A stretch of 35,836 nt of DNA from Actinomycetes bacterium (GTDB lineage: Bacteria > Actinomycetota > Acidimicrobiia > Acidimicrobiales > Acidimicrobiaceae): positions 1 through 35,836 of the forward strand of contig JAJZIP010000011.1 in assembly GCA_021810525.1 (NCBI GenBank), given 5' to 3'. Of the stretch, positions 1 to 9,151 are shown piece by piece. A program made the translations under genes and the position numbers. Each line of letters starts with the position of its first letter. The first letter of the stretch is position 1. Below the pieces are notes generated by a model. That model was not told where the DNA came from, did no database searches, and saw only the letters and a list, made by a program, of their open reading frames with translations.

Positions 1-61
1 CTGTCTCTCCTCTTTCGGGATGGGTTTATCGTGCCGATGCGATGAAGTTGAGGAGGTGCTT

Positions 62-802
62 TTGACGGAGACTGACGCCTATTTCAGCGATGGCCTGGAA
101 AGCGGCAACGCGGTCTTGCTTGTCCACGGTTTTACAGGCTCGCCACACTCCCTTTTGGGAGTCGCCAAACATCTCGAGTCGGGCGGTTTGAAAGTTGCAC
201 TCCCACAGTTGCCTGGGCATGGCACCAAGATAGATGACCTGCTCGACATGGAATTTGACGATTGGTATTCGAGCGCTGCAAATGTCGCGACAAGACTGCT
301 TGACAGCTGCGCTCGAGTGAATCTGTTTGGCTTGTCCATGGGCGGGTCGATCGTGCTCAAGCTTTTGGAGAGCTTCAGCGGATTTGGCAGGGCGGTTCTC
401 GTCAATCCGCTGGTCGAGCCTCCTGCCTCAAGTTTCCTTGATTTGATGAAATCGATCCTAGAGAGCGGGTTCACCGTGGCGCCCGGGATATCTTCGGATG
501 TCGCCAAGCCGGATTCTTTAGAACTTGGATACAAAGAGACCCCGATCAAAGCCGCGCTTTCGCTTTTCGACGCTCTACCGGATATCGCGAACAATCTGGA
601 CGTCATCAAGAACGATATTCTCCTCTTTTCATCCAGGCAGGATCATGTGGTGCCGAAGAGCTCAGGAGAGCTGCTGGTGAACTCTCTCAGGTCGGCAAGG
701 CTAAGAAGAGTCTGGCTTGATCGGAGCTTTCACGTAGCCACCTTGGATTATGATGCCGAACTCATCAGCCAACTGTCGTTCGAGTTCTTTAGAGGGCCGT
801 AG
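62..802 (+). CDS. Alpha/beta hydrolase, Est30-like carboxylesterase / monoacylglycerol lipase type
   Basis: This is a soluble alpha/beta-hydrolase of about 246 residues that probably hydrolyses short-chain esters or monoacylglycerols in the cytoplasm; the substrate cannot be told from sequence. Numbered from the TTG start, an oxyanion motif HGFTG lies near residue 22, the nucleophile elbow GLSMGG places Ser at 92, the acid Asp is at 194 (RQDHVVP) and the His at 224 (RSFHVAT). This length and spacing match the Est30 family from memory. The frame is open from an ATG at 20, but a perfect AGGAGG at 51-56 sits 5 nt ahead of TTG at 62, so I prefer TTG. The ATG at 20 would add 14 residues with two cysteines that the family does not need. 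It is a single gene, not obviously linked to gatCAB downstream. Confidence 0.85.
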   Translation: MTETDAYFSDGLESGNAVLLVHGFTGSPHSLLGVAKHLESGGLKVALPQLPGHGTKIDDLLDMEFDDWYSSAANVATRLLDSCARVNLFGLSMGGSIVLKLLESFSGFGRAVLVNPLVEPPASSFLDLMKSILESGFTVAPGISSDVAKPDSLELGYKETPIKAALSLFDALPDIANNLDVIKNDILLFSSRQDHVVPKSSGELLVNSLRSARLRRVWLDRSFHVATLDYDAELISQLSFEFFRGP

Positions 803-1450
803 GGCGCCCTTTGATTGGTGTTAATGGAAACGCTAGGACCACAGCCAAGCCTTCGCGCTGGTCAGATAAGATTGGATCGCATGGCGCGGCGGCGAAGCTG
901 TATCAGACCAGGGGCTGAAAGTCGCGTTCGTATAATGACGGGAGAACCCGATGATGATTCCTGATTTGTGGAGAGGGGCCATGAGGTGGGCTTCGAAAGC
1001 TTAACGGTTGGCTCCGTGGAGGATCATTTCTTGACTCTGGCGCCGGTGGGTTCTCCGCAAAGTAGTGCAACGCGGCGCCTGTGCCAAGATATTTGCTTTC
1101 TTCAATACAAAAAGGTCTCTAACGTGGACGGCACTGAAGGAATCGTTCGCTACTGTGATGATTTCGTGGCGTCAAACAGATTATCCAGACAACAGGAACA
1201 GGTTATTGGTGGGACTGATTCACGCCGCTTCTACCTGGCGGCGAATATGCGAGACATAGGCGTCTCAGCTAACCAGACCAGCCGTCTGGACAGGTTCGTG
1301 GTTTATGAACGGCGCTCATCCTGTCTCTATCTCGGCGGCATGGCAATTTCAGAAGGATCATTTTTAGGCGGTATGTGTAATCGCATACCCGGACTGAAAG
1401 GGGGACGGGGAATCGAGACCGCTCTGCGGCCATTGCGTCCCTGACTACCA
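803..1450. other. 648-nt intergenic stretch without a convincing gene
   Basis: No protein family is recognisable on either strand. An open frame at 968-1444 (158 codons) has no ribosome-binding site and no familiar motifs, so I do not call it. Visible items are a TATAAT at 931-936 followed by GGGAG and a tiny ORF (ATG 951 to TAA, 17 residues), a perfect 6-bp hairpin CCAGAC/GTCTGG near 1273-1289, and another hairpin GGTATG/CATACC near 1370-1389, about 60 nt ahead of gatC. These could be a gatCAB leader or decayed DNA. Confidence 0.4.
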
Positions 1451-1753
1451 ATGCCAGAAAGCATCTCCCGAAAAGAAGTGAAACATGTGGCAAGCCTTGC
1501 CAAGCTCGCGCTGAGCGATGAGGAGGAGCTGATGTATACCGATCAGCTTGCGGCGATCCTGGACCATGCCAGGGATATCATGGCTCTAGATACGGCCAAG
1601 TTCGCGCCAACCGCGCACCCCCTTGAACTCAATAATGTATTTCGCTCTGATGTCGAGAAAGCATCATTGGACCGCGATGAAGTGCTGTCGCAGGCACCTG
1701 CCTCCCAAGACGGCAGGTTCGTGGTCCCGCGGATTCTAGGAGAGGCACCATGA
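1451..1753 (+). CDS. gatC: Asp-tRNA(Asn)/Glu-tRNA(Gln) amidotransferase subunit C
   Basis: GatC is the small subunit that clamps GatA onto GatB in the transamidosome, which converts Glu-tRNA(Gln) (and often Asp-tRNA(Asn)) into the correctly charged tRNA. The 100-residue protein has the family's helical N-terminus (ISRKEVKHVASLAKLALSDEE), the central segment IMALDTAKFAPTAHPLE and the RSDV region followed by VLSQAP, all typical positions. Its stop overlaps the gatA start in an ATGA-type 4-nt overlap, which implies translational coupling. No good ribosome-binding site precedes ATG 1451. Length and context make the call secure. Confidence 0.95.
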   Translation: MPESISRKEVKHVASLAKLALSDEEELMYTDQLAAILDHARDIMALDTAKFAPTAHPLELNNVFRSDVEKASLDRDEVLSQAPASQDGRFVVPRILGEAP

Positions 1754-3213
1754 CTGCATCGACGATCGGGATGAGTGCATTTGAGATAGCCACTCTCGTC
1801 AGATCGAAGCAGGTTTCCGCTGCTGAGGTCACTCATGAACATCTTGCTCTCGTGAAAGCACGCGATGGAGATCTCAATTCGTTTCTACAGATCAGCGAAG
1901 AGGCAGCACTGGCTTCAGCCAAGGCTGTTGATGAGATGATTGCCAAGGGTGAGGATCCAGGAGCTTTGGCGGGAGTACCCATAGCACTCAAGGACAACCT
2001 GGTGACGAGGGGCATATCGACCACCTGTGCGTCACAAATACTTAAGGCATGGAAACCTCCGTATGATGCTACCGTGATCTTAAAGGCAAGGGCTGCTGGC
2101 GCCGTGGCTCTTGGCAAGACAAATCTGGACGAGTTTGCAATGGGTTCCTCCACGGAGAACTCCTCATTCGGCCCGACCAGGAATCCTTACGATCTTGGCA
2201 GGGTGCCAGGGGGATCTTCCGGAGGTTCCGCAGCAGCAGTTGCGGCGAAGTTTGCGCCTATTGCCCTCGGTTCAGATACGGGAGGATCTATACGCCAACC
2301 AGCTGCCCTCTGCGGGATAGTCGGGGTCAAGCCGACATACGGGCTTGTCTCGCGGTATGGTCTGATCGCTTTCGCGTCGTCTTTAGACCAGATCGGACCA
2401 TTTGCCCGGAACGTCAAGGATGCGGCACTTTTGCTTCAGGTCATTGCGGGGCATGATCGAATGGATTCGACAAGCCTCGGCGGCCCCGTGCCGGACCTTC
2501 TTTCCGATATTGAGAACGGCGTGGAAGGTCTAAGAATCGGAGTAATTGAGGAGTTGATAGATGGGGTATCGCCCATGGTTGGTACGGCGCTTGACTCGGC
2601 TGCAAATAGCCTCAGCGCCCAAGGGGCGCAAGTGGAGCACCTTTCGGTTCCTGCTGTCAAGTACGGTTTGTCCGCATACTACCTGATTGCACCTGCGGAG
2701 GCCTCGTCCAACCTGGCCCGCTACGACGGAGTTCGTTATGGACTCCGTGTGGAGGGCCAGGATATGAATGAAACCTACGTGGCCTCGAGGACCAAGGGCT
2801 TTGGGCCAGAGGTGAAGAGGCGGATCATGCTTGGGACCTTTGCTCTTTCTTCGGGCTACTACGACGCATATTACGGTAGGGCTCAGAGGGTGAGGACGAT
2901 GATAATCGACTCCTTTCGAAAGGCATATGAATCATTTGATGTCCTTCTCTCGCCAACTTCGCCGACTACAGCGTTTGAACTTGGCGCCAAAGCTGCTGAC
3001 CCCCTTTCCATGTATCTTTCGGACGTGTGCACGATTCCGACCAACCTTGCGGGCCATCCTGCGATTAGCGTGCCCTACGGTGAAGGTGAGAACGAGATGC
3101 CGATAGGAGTTCAGATCCTGGCGCCTGCGCTTGGAGAGGCAAATATGTTCAAGGTGGCGCGAGCCTTGGAAAGAGGGGCCCCCTTGATTGCAAAGAAGTT
3201 GTTCTGGGAGTAG
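1750..3213 (+). CDS. gatA: Asp-tRNA(Asn)/Glu-tRNA(Gln) amidotransferase subunit A
   Basis: GatA is the glutaminase subunit: an amidase-signature enzyme that frees ammonia from glutamine and channels it to GatB. The Ser-cisSer-Lys triad is visible as Lys81 (ALKDNL), Ser156 in GGSSGGS (154-160) and Ser180 in GSDTGGSIR, each offset by two from the known S. aureus residues 79, 154 and 178. The full length of 487 residues is normal. The gene overlaps gatC by 4 nt and is followed 36 nt later by gatB, so gatCAB is one operon. With only GluRS (gltX, 29,968) and a tRNA-Gln gene seen here, the complex is likely needed to make Gln-tRNA(Gln). Confidence 0.97.
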   Translation: MTASTIGMSAFEIATLVRSKQVSAAEVTHEHLALVKARDGDLNSFLQISEEAALASAKAVDEMIAKGEDPGALAGVPIALKDNLVTRGISTTCASQILKAWKPPYDATVILKARAAGAVALGKTNLDEFAMGSSTENSSFGPTRNPYDLGRVPGGSSGGSAAAVAAKFAPIALGSDTGGSIRQPAALCGIVGVKPTYGLVSRYGLIAFASSLDQIGPFARNVKDAALLLQVIAGHDRMDSTSLGGPVPDLLSDIENGVEGLRIGVIEELIDGVSPMVGTALDSAANSLSAQGAQVEHLSVPAVKYGLSAYYLIAPAEASSNLARYDGVRYGLRVEGQDMNETYVASRTKGFGPEVKRRIMLGTFALSSGYYDAYYGRAQRVRTMIIDSFRKAYESFDVLLSPTSPTTAFELGAKAADPLSMYLSDVCTIPTNLAGHPAISVPYGEGENEMPIGVQILAPALGEANMFKVARALERGAPLIAKKLFWE

Positions 3214-3249
3214 GTAGCGCACGGTAGTTGCAAGACGGGAGCAGGTTGA

Positions 3250-4719
3250 ATGGTTGAAGATTCTTTATCTTCCAACGCGGAGTTTCTTTCAGGCTGGGAG
3301 ATGGTTGTCGGACTTGAGGTCCACTGCGAGCTCAAAACAAGGACCAAGCTCTTCTGTGGCTGTATGAACGCCTTCGGGCAGGAGCCCAACACTAGCATCT
3401 GCCCGGTATGTCTTGGCCTCCCTGGCTCGCTTCCCGTTATAAACGAGCATGCTGTGGAGTTGGCAATCAGGATTGGGCTGGCTCTCAATTGCAGGGTGGA
3501 CGAGTCTATATTTCACCGCAAAAACTACTTCTACCCAGATATGCCCAAGGACTATCAGATATCGCAGTATGAAAAGGCTATCAATGAGAACGGCTATCTG
3601 GAGCTTCCTCTGTCAAAGAAGAGAGTAAGAATCGAGCGCGCTCACATCGAAGAAGACACTGGGAAGACTACCCACGTGGGTGGAGACGGAGGGCGCATCC
3701 ATGGAGCAGTTCATTCGCTGGTCGATTACAATAGGGCTGGGATCCCCCTTGTCGAGATCGTATCAGCTCCTGATCTGCGATCCGCGGAAGAGGCTCGGGA
3801 GTATGTGAGCGAGCTGCGATCGATACTGGTTGCTAGTGGAGCCTCCGACGGAAAGATGGAGGAGGGTTCACTTAGGGTCGATGCCAATGTCTCCGTACGC
3901 AGGAGCGGATCTCGGGAGTTTGGGACAAGGTGTGAGATAAAGAACCTCAACTCGCTTCGGTCCCTTGGCCGCGCCATCGCATATGAGGCTGAGCGCCAGG
4001 TGGAGCTGATTGAATCCGGTCAGGTCGTAGTACAGCAGACCAGACACTGGAACGAGGACCAGGGAGTTACGACGGCCATGCGCTCCAAAGAGGAGGCCTA
4101 CGACTATCGCTACTTCCCCGAGCCGGATCTTGTGCCTTTGTGCCCTTCGAAGGAGTGGGTATCTGAGATCGGAAGCAGGATCGGTCTACTCCCTGCAGAC
4201 CGCAGGAAGAGACTGACCTCTCTGTTCGAAGGGGTCGAATCCGGCTCTACTTTCGACCAGATCGTCACCGTGGTCGGTCTGGGTTTGGACGAACTGGTTG
4301 TGGGAGCTGTCGAAGGCGGGGCCGATCCGAGATTGGCTCTTGCCAGGGCTGCCAACGAGGTTGCCGCAAACATGGTCAACCAGGCCAACCTTTCGGTCGA
4401 AGCCTTTGGTGAGTTGATCAAGATGGAATCTGCGGGTCAGCTGTCTGCGACCCAGGCCAAGACCGTGCTTGGAAAAATGTTGGAGTCGGGCTACCGGCCG
4501 CAGGAAGTCGCCGCATCACTGGGATTCGAGGCTCTGGACACTGCGGTCTTAGAGGCATTGATTGACCAGGTGATCAGCACTTCGCCCAAGGAGTGGGAGA
4601 GATTCTCGAGCGGAGAGGACCAGCTGACTGGTTTCTTCGTGGGACAGGTGATGAAACTTTCAAAGGGAAGAGCCGACGGCAAGGTGGTCACAGCAGCATT
4701 GCACTCAAGACGGGCCTAA
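3250..4719 (+). CDS. gatB: Asp-tRNA(Asn)/Glu-tRNA(Gln) amidotransferase subunit B
   Basis: GatB binds the misacylated tRNA, phosphorylates the glutamyl or aspartyl carboxylate and aminates it with ammonia supplied by GatA. The 489-residue protein begins with the family signature GLEVHCELKTRTKLFC, then the zinc-type cysteine pairs CGC and CPVC near residues 38-58, the DMPKDYQISQYE motif, and ends in the YqeY-like helical tail that contacts tRNA (after about residue 330). ATG 3250 is preceded by GGGAGCAGG about 6 nt upstream. It is the third gene of gatCAB. No terminator hairpin with a T-run is visible behind it. Confidence 0.96.
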   Translation: MVEDSLSSNAEFLSGWEMVVGLEVHCELKTRTKLFCGCMNAFGQEPNTSICPVCLGLPGSLPVINEHAVELAIRIGLALNCRVDESIFHRKNYFYPDMPKDYQISQYEKAINENGYLELPLSKKRVRIERAHIEEDTGKTTHVGGDGGRIHGAVHSLVDYNRAGIPLVEIVSAPDLRSAEEAREYVSELRSILVASGASDGKMEEGSLRVDANVSVRRSGSREFGTRCEIKNLNSLRSLGRAIAYEAERQVELIESGQVVVQQTRHWNEDQGVTTAMRSKEEAYDYRYFPEPDLVPLCPSKEWVSEIGSRIGLLPADRRKRLTSLFEGVESGSTFDQIVTVVGLGLDELVVGAVEGGADPRLALARAANEVAANMVNQANLSVEAFGELIKMESAGQLSATQAKTVLGKMLESGYRPQEVAASLGFEALDTAVLEALIDQVISTSPKEWERFSSGEDQLTGFFVGQVMKLSKGRADGKVVTAALHSRRA

Positions 4720-4913
4720 AAATTGCCGGCGCCGCGCTTTAGCAGCTGTTCAGCGATAGATCATGCGGTCTTGAGTGAATGATGACCAGGTCCTGCAAAG
4801 AAAGGGTGAATAGAAATAGATGTTCATGTATTCTGCCCCGAGTAGCCGTGAAGATGCATGGTTTTCTCTAGTTGGATGTGCAACATTGGAGTTTTTACCT
4901 TAGTCTTGGAGCT

Positions 4914-6620
4914 ATGTCAAATGAGTCATCTGAGAAAGTACCCCACAGTCCTCTTAAGCCGCGAAGTTACGAAGTAACCGACGGATACCGCCGAGCACCC
5001 GCCAGAGCAATGTTGCGGGCGGTAGGCATGACAGATGATGATTGGGATAAGCCTCAAATAGGAATCGCCTCGTCATGGAACGAGGTCACACCGTGCAACA
5101 TGTCGCTGGACAAGTTGGCGAAAACATCGAGAGAGGGTGTGCTCTCGTCAGGCGGCTTCCCGTTCGAGTTCGTCACCATTGCGGTATCGGACGCAATTTC
5201 AATGGGCCACGAAGGGATGAGGGCTTCGCTGGTCTCTCGTGAGGTGATTGCGGATTCGGTCGAGACGATGATGCATGCAGAGCGCTTCGATGCCCTGGTG
5301 TCCCTGGCTGGTTGTGACAAGTCTCTGCCAGGAATGCTCATGGCGGCAGCTCGTCTAAATGTCCCTGCGATTTTTCTCTATGGTGGAAGCATTCTGCCCG
5401 GACACTTAGATAGCCAGGTCCTCGACATTGTCTCTGTGTTCGAAGCGGTTGGCGCGGTCGGAACCGGTGCTCTTACAGAGGAAGAGCTTTCGTTGATCGA
5501 GTCGCACGCTTGTCCGACGGTTGGGAGCTGTGCGGGAATGTTCACGGCGAACACAATGGCTTCGGTAGCCGAGGCACTTGGCATGTCTCTTCCGGGCTCG
5601 GCCGCCACCCCAGCGGTGGATCACCGCATGATGGATTATGCCTTCAGGTCTGGTCAGGCAGTCGTGGAACTCCTAAAGCGTGATATCAAGGCTCGAGACA
5701 TCATGACAAAGCCAGCATTCGAGAATGCAATTTCGGTGGTAATGGCTTTAGGCGGCTCAACAAATGCCGTGCTGCACCTGCTTGCAATCGCTTACGAGGC
5801 CGACGTGGACCTCACTATTGACGACTTCAACAAGATCGCGACACGCGTGCCGCACTTAGCGGATACGAAGCCACACGGTCGTTACCATATGTACGACATC
5901 GACAGAGTTGGCGGAGTAGCGGTCGTGCTGAAGCATCTTTTGGACCACGGTCTCCTAAATGGGGACTGCATGACGGTTACCGGCAAGACGATGGCAGAGA
6001 ATCTCGCAGAGATCAATCCACCCGCACCCGATGGTGAAGTGATTCATTCAATCTCAAATGCCATTCACCCCGTGGGAGGCATAGCGGTGCTGAAGGGATC
6101 GATGGCTCCCGGCGGTTCGGTCGTCAAGGTTGCCGGGATAGACACCACTTACTTCGATGGGACTGCAAGGGTCTTTGACGGCGAGGATGCCGCAATGGAC
6201 GCCATCCTTGCCGGAGAGATCCAGCCGGGAAACGTGGTGGTGATCCGCTATGAAGGGCCCAAGGGAGGGCCTGGTATGAGAGAGATGCTTGCTGTGACAG
6301 GCGCTATGAAGGGCGCAGGCCGGGGGTCTGACGCAGCTCTTCTGACCGACGGCAGGTTCTCTGGCGGAACGCACGGTTTTTGTATTGGCCATGTCGCTCC
6401 CGAGGCAGTTGACGGAGGGCCAATTGCATTTGTAAGAGACGGAGACAGGATCGTAATCGATGTTGACAACTACAGCATCGAGTTGATGGTGGATGAGAAA
6501 GAGCTGGAGAGGCGTCGCACGGAGTGGCGGTTGCCAGCCCCCCGTTACACCCGTGGAGTGTTGGCCAAATACGCGAGGCTTGTGAAAGGAGCTGACAAAG
6601 GGGCGGTTACCGAGCCGTAA
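4914..6620 (+). CDS. ilvD: Dihydroxy-acid dehydratase
   Basis: IlvD removes water from 2,3-dihydroxy-isovalerate and -3-methylvalerate, giving the 2-oxo acids for valine, leucine and isoleucine. Iron-sulfur ligands are visible as Cys61 (TPCNMS), Cys134 (GCDKSLPG) and Cys206 (VGSCAGMF), so the enzyme should be of the cluster-binding type. The C-terminal [14 protein letters not shown] loop carries the catalytic serine. The frame opens at ATG 4872, but I prefer ATG 4914 (568 residues): GGAG lies just ahead and the protein then has the usual short N-terminus before [17 protein letters not shown]. The next gene, ilvB, is separated by a 224-nt regulatory leader, so ilvD may be transcribed apart from ilvBNC. 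Confidence 0.94.
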   Translation: MSNESSEKVPHSPLKPRSYEVTDGYRRAPARAMLRAVGMTDDDWDKPQIGIASSWNEVTPCNMSLDKLAKTSREGVLSSGGFPFEFVTIAVSDAISMGHEGMRASLVSREVIADSVETMMHAERFDALVSLAGCDKSLPGMLMAAARLNVPAIFLYGGSILPGHLDSQVLDIVSVFEAVGAVGTGALTEEELSLIESHACPTVGSCAGMFTANTMASVAEALGMSLPGSAATPAVDHRMMDYAFRSGQAVVELLKRDIKARDIMTKPAFENAISVVMALGGSTNAVLHLLAIAYEADVDLTIDDFNKIATRVPHLADTKPHGRYHMYDIDRVGGVAVVLKHLLDHGLLNGDCMTVTGKTMAENLAEINPPAPDGEVIHSISNAIHPVGGIAVLKGSMAPGGSVVKVAGIDTTYFDGTARVFDGEDAAMDAILAGEIQPGNVVVIRYEGPKGGPGMREMLAVTGAMKGAGRGSDAALLTDGRFSGGTHGFCIGHVAPEAVDGGPIAFVRDGDRIVIDVDNYSIELMVDEKELERRRTEWRLPAPRYTRGVLAKYARLVKGADKGAVTEP

Positions 6621-6641
6621 GGTCTGTTGCGGAGGTCCGAA

Positions 6642-6679
6642 TTGTGGAAAATGGTGGGTTATACCGCTATTTTCCACAA
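6642..6679 (+). repeat. Perfect 11-bp inverted repeat upstream of the ilvB leader
   Basis: Arms TTGTGGAAAAT (6642-6652) and ATTTTCCACAA (6669-6679) are exact reverse complements around a 16-nt spacer. As RNA the stem could continue inward by five more pairs (two G-U), leaving a GUUAUA loop. It lies 22 nt after the ilvD stop but has no T-run, so it is not a canonical terminator. It may be an ilvD 3'-end stabiliser or a protein-binding operator. Confidence 0.7.
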
Positions 6680-6684
6680 AAACC

Positions 6685-6718
6685 GGACAATTCATTAGGT
6701 TTTCATCGAGAATTGTCC
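6685..6718 (+). repeat. 9-bp inverted repeat over the ilvB leader promoter
   Basis: Arms GGACAATTC (6685-6693) and GAATTGTCC (6710-6718) are exact reverse complements, again with a 16-nt spacer. The right arm abuts the proposed -10 box TATTGT at 6719 and the spacer covers the -35 zone. The centre is 41 bp from that of the preceding repeat. A repressor or activator site for the ilvBNC promoter is the natural reading, but no regulator is encoded nearby. Confidence 0.55.
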
Positions 6719-6733
6719 TATTGTTAACGTCAA
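6719..6733 (+). promoter_or_regulatory. Proposed -10 box of the ilvB leader transcript
   Basis: TATTGT (6719-6724) fits the actinobacterial TAnnnT pattern and ends 8 nt before the leader ATG at 6733, so the transcript would begin at or within a base or two of the start codon. No good -35 is seen, as expected if the overlapping inverted repeat binds an activator. Confidence 0.4.
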
Positions 6734-6768
6734 TGAGTAACAGTCTTTTGGTAGTAGTAATCGAATAG
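6733..6768 (+). CDS. ilvB leader peptide MSNSLLVVVIE
   Basis: An 11-codon ORF encodes M-S-N-S-L-L-V-V-V-I-E and ends in TAG. Six consecutive codons specify leucine, valine and isoleucine, the end products of the downstream pathway. The stop codon is the first three bases of the following hairpin. This is the classic design of ribosome-mediated attenuation: when charged branched-chain tRNAs are scarce the ribosome stalls at L-L-V-V-V-I and changes the folding of the leader. No ribosome-binding site is visible, which fits a leaderless start. Confidence 0.85.
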   Translation: MSNSLLVVVIE

Positions 6769-6797
6769 CACACGACGGGACAAATCTTCGTGTGCTA
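6766..6797 (+). promoter_or_regulatory. Pause hairpin of the ilvB attenuator
   Basis: TAGCACACGA (6766-6775) and TCGTGTGCTA (6788-6797) form a perfect 10-bp stem with a 12-nt loop. The 5' arm starts at the leader stop codon, so a ribosome stalled on the Val/Ile codons would block it. The loop contains GGGA (6777-6780), which could pair with TCCC (6805-6808) of the terminator as a short antiterminator. Confidence 0.75.
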
Positions 6798-6802
6798 ATT
6801 GG

Positions 6803-6824
6803 CCTCCCAATCGGGAGGTTTTTT
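6803..6824 (+). terminator. ilvB attenuator terminator
   Basis: CCTCCC (6803-6808) and GGGAGG (6813-6818) pair around AATC and are followed by six T (6819-6824). It lies 20 nt upstream of ilvB, too close to the gene to end anything but the leader. A competing small stem ATTGG/CCAAT spans 6798-6811. Confidence 0.85.
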
Positions 6825-6844
6825 AGTTTATCTGGGAGTGGGAA

Positions 6845-8563
6845 ATGAAGCTTACTGGAGCTCAGGCTTTGATTAAGAGTTTGGAGATGCAGGGCGTCGA
6901 TGTGATGTTCGGCCTTCCAGGTGGTGCCATATTGCCGGTCTATGACCCGATCATCGACTCGCCTATACGCCACATCCTGGTCAGGCATGAGCAAGGAGCT
7001 GGCCATATGGCCGAGGGGTATGCTCAAGCCACCGGAAGGCCTGGAGTGGCTATGGTCACCTCAGGTCCCGCCGCCACTAACATCGTTACCCCCCTGGCCA
7101 ATGCCTATATGGACTCGGTGCCGATCGTGGTCGTCACTGGGCAGGTGGCGACGGGCTCAATTGGATCCGATGCGTTCCAAGAGGCGGACATCACTGGTAT
7201 AACGATGAGTGTGACCAAGCACAACTGGCTGGTGACCGATGCCAATGACATTCCCAATGTTGTCGCAGAGGCCTTTCACGTGGCTACGACCGGGCGTCCT
7301 GGGCCTGTGTTGATCGACTTCCCGAAGGATGTTGCCAATGCCTCGATGGAATGGTACTGGCCGACTTCTGTGGATATGCCGGGCTACAAGCCGAACTCCA
7401 GGGGTCACTCTAAGATGATCGCTGCCGCTGTAAAGATGATGTTCGAATCAACGCGTCCGGTCTTTTACGTCGGTGGCGGCGTGTTGAAGGCGCGCGGCTC
7501 AGAGGCTTTGGCGGAGCTTGTCGAGCTCACGGGGATACCGGTCGTGACCACGCTGATGGCGCGCGGTGCCTTTCCGGACGACCATCCTCTTTGTCTTGGA
7601 ATGCCTGGAATGCACGGAAACTACACCGCGGTCACCTCGATGCAACAGGCCGATCTCCTCATAGCTTTGGGCAGCCGTTTCGACGACCGTGTCACTGGGA
7701 AGCTTGACGGCTTTGCGCCGAATGCCAAGATCATCCACGTGGATATCGATCCAGCGGAGCTTGGAAAGATAAGACGGCCGGATGTCCCGATTGTCGGTGA
7801 TTGCCGCAGCGTGATCGAGGATATCATAAAGGCGATAAAGTCCGATCCTGATGCATTCCAGCAGCGGGCAGATATAAGTGAGTGGGTTGGAACTGTCAAA
7901 GAATGGCAGCAGAAGTACCCTCTCAAGTATGAGCAGCCCTCACTTTCTGGCATTTTGAAGCCCCAGTACGTCATTGAGAAGCTACGCGATGCCGCTCCAA
8001 GTGATACCATTGTGGTCTCTGGGGTTGGCCAGCACCAGATGTGGGCCTCCCAGTACTGGAAGTTCAATCATCCCCATACTTGGATCAACTCAGGTGGTCT
8101 CGGGACGATGGGGTTCGCTGTTCCCGCTGCGATAGGCGCGAAGGTCGGCAAGCCGGATCGCACCGTGTGGGCCGTGGACGGGGATGGATGTTTTCAGATG
8201 ACCGCCCAGGAGCTGGTGACCGCTTCGATGGAGAGAATCCCAATCAAAGTCGCTCTTCTGAACAACTCGTATCTTGGCATGGTGCGCCAATGGCAGGAGA
8301 TGTTCTATGGTGAACGCTATTCCGAGGTCTATCTTTCTCCGGACCTTCCAGATTATGTCAAATGGGCCGAGGCGATGGGATGTGCGGCATTCAGAGTCGA
8401 GAGCGCAGAAGAGGTCGGGCCCGCCATCGAGAAGGCCAGTGAGATAAATGACCGTCCTGTTGTCGTGGAATTTCGCACGGATTCGAGTGAGAAGGTATTT
8501 CCGATGGTTCCAGCAGGAGTTTCAAATGACAACATTATTCTGGGCCCGGAAGGTTTGAACTAA
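6845..8563 (+). CDS. ilvB: Acetolactate synthase large (catalytic) subunit
   Basis: IlvB is the thiamine-diphosphate enzyme that condenses pyruvate with pyruvate or 2-oxobutyrate, the first common step of valine, leucine and isoleucine synthesis. The 572-residue protein has the N-terminal GVDVMFGLPGGAILPVYD motif, the catalytic Glu49 in RHEQGAGHMAEGYA, the FAD-binding middle domain, and the C-terminal ThDP motif beginning GDGCFQM and ending LLNNSYLG. GGGAGTGGG sits directly ahead of ATG 6845. It is the first structural gene behind the attenuator and is followed 2 nt later by the regulatory subunit ilvN. Confidence 0.96.
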   Translation: MKLTGAQALIKSLEMQGVDVMFGLPGGAILPVYDPIIDSPIRHILVRHEQGAGHMAEGYAQATGRPGVAMVTSGPAATNIVTPLANAYMDSVPIVVVTGQVATGSIGSDAFQEADITGITMSVTKHNWLVTDANDIPNVVAEAFHVATTGRPGPVLIDFPKDVANASMEWYWPTSVDMPGYKPNSRGHSKMIAAAVKMMFESTRPVFYVGGGVLKARGSEALAELVELTGIPVVTTLMARGAFPDDHPLCLGMPGMHGNYTAVTSMQQADLLIALGSRFDDRVTGKLDGFAPNAKIIHVDIDPAELGKIRRPDVPIVGDCRSVIEDIIKAIKSDPDAFQQRADISEWVGTVKEWQQKYPLKYEQPSLSGILKPQYVIEKLRDAAPSDTIVVSGVGQHQMWASQYWKFNHPHTWINSGGLGTMGFAVPAAIGAKVGKPDRTVWAVDGDGCFQMTAQELVTASMERIPIKVALLNNSYLGMVRQWQEMFYGERYSEVYLSPDLPDYVKWAEAMGCAAFRVESAEEVGPAIEKASEINDRPVVVEFRTDSSEKVFPMVPAGVSNDNIILGPEGLN

Positions 8564-8565
8564 AA

Positions 8566-9150
8566 ATGAGTATTTCATATATTCCCGGGAATGGGTCGCT
8601 GGTCGATTCCACCGAAAGCGCAAAAGTTATGCACCATCACGTTCTGTCGGTTCTCGTCGAGAACAGAGCCGGCGTGCTTGCCCGCATAGCTCAGCTGTTT
8701 TCTCGGAGGGGGTACAACATCTTTTCACTAGCGGTGGCTCCGACTGACGATAGCCGTTTCTCCCGCATTACCATCGTCGTTGACGTAGATTCGGCTCCGC
8801 TCGAGCAAATCACCAAGCAGCTCCACAAGCTGATTAATGTGATCAAGATCTCCGAACTTGATCCCGCAGACTCTGTCGAGTGCGAGCTTTTAGTCGCAAC
8901 TGTGAATGCCGACATCTCCGCGCGTGGCCATGTGATGGAGCTTGTAGCGCTATTTGATGGCAAGATCATCGACGTGGGGACAGACAAGTTGACGGTACTT
9001 GTCACTGGCGAGCCCGACAAGCTAGATGACTTCTCCGAACTCCTATCGAGTTTCGGAATTGTCGAGTTGCAGAGAACAGGTCGGGTTGCTCTGGCTAAGC
9101 TTGAGCGTCAATCAAACAAATTGAAGAATACTACTGGGAGGGCTGGCTGA
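8566..9150 (+). CDS. ilvN: Acetolactate synthase small (regulatory) subunit
   Basis: IlvN activates IlvB and confers feedback inhibition, typically by valine. The ACT domain is clear ([27 protein letters not shown] near residues 23-50 with [10 protein letters not shown]), followed by the C-terminal half with LVATVNA and GRVALAKL. The frame as called has 194 residues, longer than most IlvN at the N-terminus, and ATG 8566 has no ribosome-binding site. An internal ATG at 8629, just before [11 protein letters not shown], would give a 173-residue protein of standard size, so the start is uncertain. It lies between ilvB (2 nt gap) and ilvC (1 nt gap) and is surely co-transcribed. Confidence 0.93.
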   Translation: MSISYIPGNGSLVDSTESAKVMHHHVLSVLVENRAGVLARIAQLFSRRGYNIFSLAVAPTDDSRFSRITIVVDVDSAPLEQITKQLHKLINVIKISELDPADSVECELLVATVNADISARGHVMELVALFDGKIIDVGTDKLTVLVTGEPDKLDDFSELLSSFGIVELQRTGRVALAKLERQSNKLKNTTGRAG

Positions 9151-9151
9151 A

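Noticed and set aside
968-1444. 158-codon ORF between the esterase and gatC
   Set aside because: No ribosome-binding site, no recognisable motif, mixed residue pattern without hydrophobic periodicity; treated as chance open frame.
4872-4970. Overlapping frame starting [13 protein letters not shown] as an ilvD leader peptide
   Set aside because: It overlaps the ilvD coding start and no hairpin or terminator accompanies it.
6643-6678. Two opposed TTTTCCACA 9-mers as DnaA boxes
   Set aside because: They match the relaxed DnaA consensus, but they are simply the two arms of one inverted repeat next to ilvB, with no origin context such as dnaA or dnaN.
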